From positions 1 through 10,041 of the forward strand of contig CAMLMI010000159.1 of assembly GCA_946480965.1 (NCBI GenBank): a stretch of DNA of 10,041 nt, read 5' to 3'. The notes under the pieces were generated by a model. The model saw only the letters and a list, made by a program, of their open reading frames with translations. It made no database searches and was not told the origin of the DNA. The stretch's first letter is position 1. Each line of letters opens with the position of its first letter. This stretch comes from an uncultured Verrucomicrobiales bacterium. GTDB taxonomy: Bacteria > Verrucomicrobiota > Verrucomicrobiae > Limisphaerales > CANJSG01. This document shows, in pieces, positions 8,442 to 10,041 of this stretch. Both the position numbers and the translations under genes were made by a program.

Positions 8442-9407
8442 TCAGTTGCGGAACCGCTTGTGGCAGGCGGCACAGTTCTGCGCGATCCCGTCGAAGGTCC
8501 GGTCCAGCTTCGAGACCAGGTCAGGATTCGAGCCGGCTTTCCGTTCGCGCAACAACGCCGCCGCTTCCGCGCCCAGCCGTTCGCCGTCGGCCAAGAGCCC
8601 GAGAAACCTCTCTCCATGCCTCTTCGATTCGTCGAGCCGCCGCGTCTCCCGGTAATGCTCCATGAGGATGGTGGCTTCGTTCGCGGGATCGATGTCGGGA
8701 TGTCCCGGAAGCGCGCCGTAGCCCGCCTTGCGCACGGCCTTGAGATGGTCCCAACGGGTGTCGATCTCCAGCATTGCGTCCACCATGCCCGAGACTTCGG
8801 CCTTCTCCGGCAAGTTCGCCGGAATGGCTTTCAGCGCTTCGTCCGAGAAGGGGCGGAAGGTCTCCACCGATCGATAGAGCCCCGCGTAGTTCGTGTCGGT
8901 GCCGGCCGCTTTCAGCCAGGCCTCGGCCCGGTCCGCCGACCAACCTTCGGTGGTCATGCTGGCGATGGCGGCGGCGGCCGGGCCGCGATGTTTGCCGTGG
9001 TGGCAATGGAAGAAAACCGGTCCATCGATGCTCGTGACCGCCTTCGCGATCTGGACCACCGCATTCGTTGAAACGGCGTCGTAGCCGTGGGGCAGATGGA
9101 TGTAGCGGATGCCGTGTTTCTTCGCCGTCTCCACATCCGGCTGCGCGCCGTCCACGGTGATGATCGTTTTCACTCCGAGCTTGGCCAGCGCCGCGAACGA
9201 AGCGTCGCCTTCCGGGACGCTGCCGGTGAAGTAACGGCTGCCGATCTGGAAGGCATTATGGATGCCGGCCAGTTCGACGCGTTTCACGCCGGGAACATCG
9301 CTTGGAGCCGTGGCTGTCGGCTCAGCCGCACGCACCAAGCCGACCAGCATCGCTCCGGCGAGAGCGACCAGGACACACATCCCCGCCAGGACTCCTCTGG
9401 ACTTCAT
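8442..9407 (-). CDS. Exported fusion of dual-specificity-phosphatase-like domain and cytochrome c'-like domain
   Basis: The protein has 321 residues from the ATG at 9405-9407, chosen because it places a clean signal peptide at the N-terminus (Lys/Arg at 2-4, hydrophobic core 6-25, cleavage near VRAA28). A start at 9503 would bury it and overlap the clpB terminator. Residues about 42-185 resemble cysteine-based phosphatases (DSP/PTP superfamily). The P-loop HCHHGKHRG holds Cys135 and Arg141 in the C-x5-R spacing, and Asp110 in HGYDAVS is a candidate general acid. Residues about 200-321 look helical and end in CAACH (312-316, bases 8460-8474) followed by KRFRN. This C-terminal CxxCH with a trailing basic/aromatic tail is the arrangement of class II cytochromes (c'/c-556). 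Heme would attach covalently after export; Met208 or Met212 could be the sixth ligand. The substrate is unknown. No Shine-Dalgarno site is visible. Confidence 0.85.
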   Translation of the reverse strand: MKSRGVLAGMCVLVALAGAMLVGLVRAAEPTATAPSDVPGVKRVELAGIHNAFQIGSRYFTGSVPEGDASFAALAKLGVKTIITVDGAQPDVETAKKHGIRYIHLPHGYDAVSTNAVVQIAKAVTSIDGPVFFHCHHGKHRGPAAAAIASMTTEGWSADRAEAWLKAAGTDTNYAGLYRSVETFRPFSDEALKAIPANLPEKAEVSGMVDAMLEIDTRWDHLKAVRKAGYGALPGHPDIDPANEATILMEHYRETRRLDESKRHGERFLGLLADGERLGAEAAALLRERKAGSNPDLVSKLDRTFDGIAQNCAACHKRFRN

Positions 9408-9463
9408 GGCCGGGAGTGTTGCGGAAGCCATTGGCGGAGCAAGCCACCAATACCAAAACCGGA

Positions 9464-9491
9464 ACGTCCGGAGCCGTTGGGCTCCGGACGT
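9464..9491 (-). terminator. Intrinsic terminator of clpB
   Basis: ACGTCCGGAGCC (9464-9475) and GGCTCCGGACGT (9480-9491) form a perfect 12-bp stem with loop GTTG. On the minus strand it starts 19 bases after the clpB stop and is followed by TTCCGGTTTTGG, a short T-rich stretch. The palindrome GGTTGGCCAACC (9494-9505) lies between stop codon and hairpin. A second, weaker hairpin (9430-9437 with 9444-9451, one mismatch) lies further downstream, before the next gene's start. Confidence 0.75.
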
Positions 9492-9509
9492 CGGGTTGGC
9501 CAACCGGGA

Positions 9510-10041
<532 letters not shown>

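Noticed and set aside
9408..9503. Upstream start for the phosphatase-cytochrome protein at 9503
   Set aside because: It would place 32 residues before a good signal peptide and make the coding region run through the clpB terminator.

Overview
This is a GC-rich bacterial window with eight protein-coding genes, two of them cut by the window edges, and no RNA genes, insertion sequences or CRISPR arrays that I can see. The gene content suggests a Gram-negative bacterium of the PVC group. I would guess Verrucomicrobiota, with Planctomycetota as the alternative. The reasons are a secreted PQQ-like beta-propeller protein carrying the WPNWRGP-type N-terminal motif, an S9 peptidase with an Arg/Gly/Asp-rich low-complexity linker, an outer-membrane 'MetA-pathway' beta-barrel protein, and start codons that mostly lack Shine-Dalgarno sequences. 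The taxonomic call is inference, not proof.

Layout. Bases 1-1862 (+) hold the C-terminal part of an S9 (dipeptidyl-peptidase-IV-like) peptidase. It converges on a 1-Cys peroxiredoxin (1948-2583, -), with a strong shared hairpin between them. Divergent from the peroxiredoxin, across a 192-base regulatory gap, is a predicted outer-membrane beta-barrel protein (2776-3639, +). A 283-base non-coding stretch with several potential RNA hairpins follows, then a soluble PAS/histidine kinase/receiver hybrid (3923-5488, +). The kinase converges on a minus-strand block across a gap holding three perfect inverted repeats.

The minus-strand block, read 5'->3' from high to low coordinates, is as follows. 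The end of clpB (9510-10041) is closed by a 12-bp-stem terminator. Next comes an exported two-domain protein joining a dual-specificity-phosphatase-like domain to a C-terminal cytochrome c'-like domain (8442-9407). Two single-span membrane proteins of unknown function follow, overlapping by ATGA (7821-8351 and 7138-7824). Last is the secreted PQQ-like beta-propeller protein (5620-7041). The four genes after clpB lie on one strand with gaps of about 90 bases, an overlap of 4, and about 96 bases, so they could be one envelope-directed transcription unit. Only the ATGA pair is tightly linked.

The peroxiredoxin, ClpB and peptidase are ordinary housekeeping, stress or nutritional functions. The most unusual element is the phosphatase-cytochrome fusion. 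Next are the unknown ATGA-coupled membrane pair and the structured stretch upstream of the kinase. I found no complete defence system, mobile element or biosynthetic cluster.
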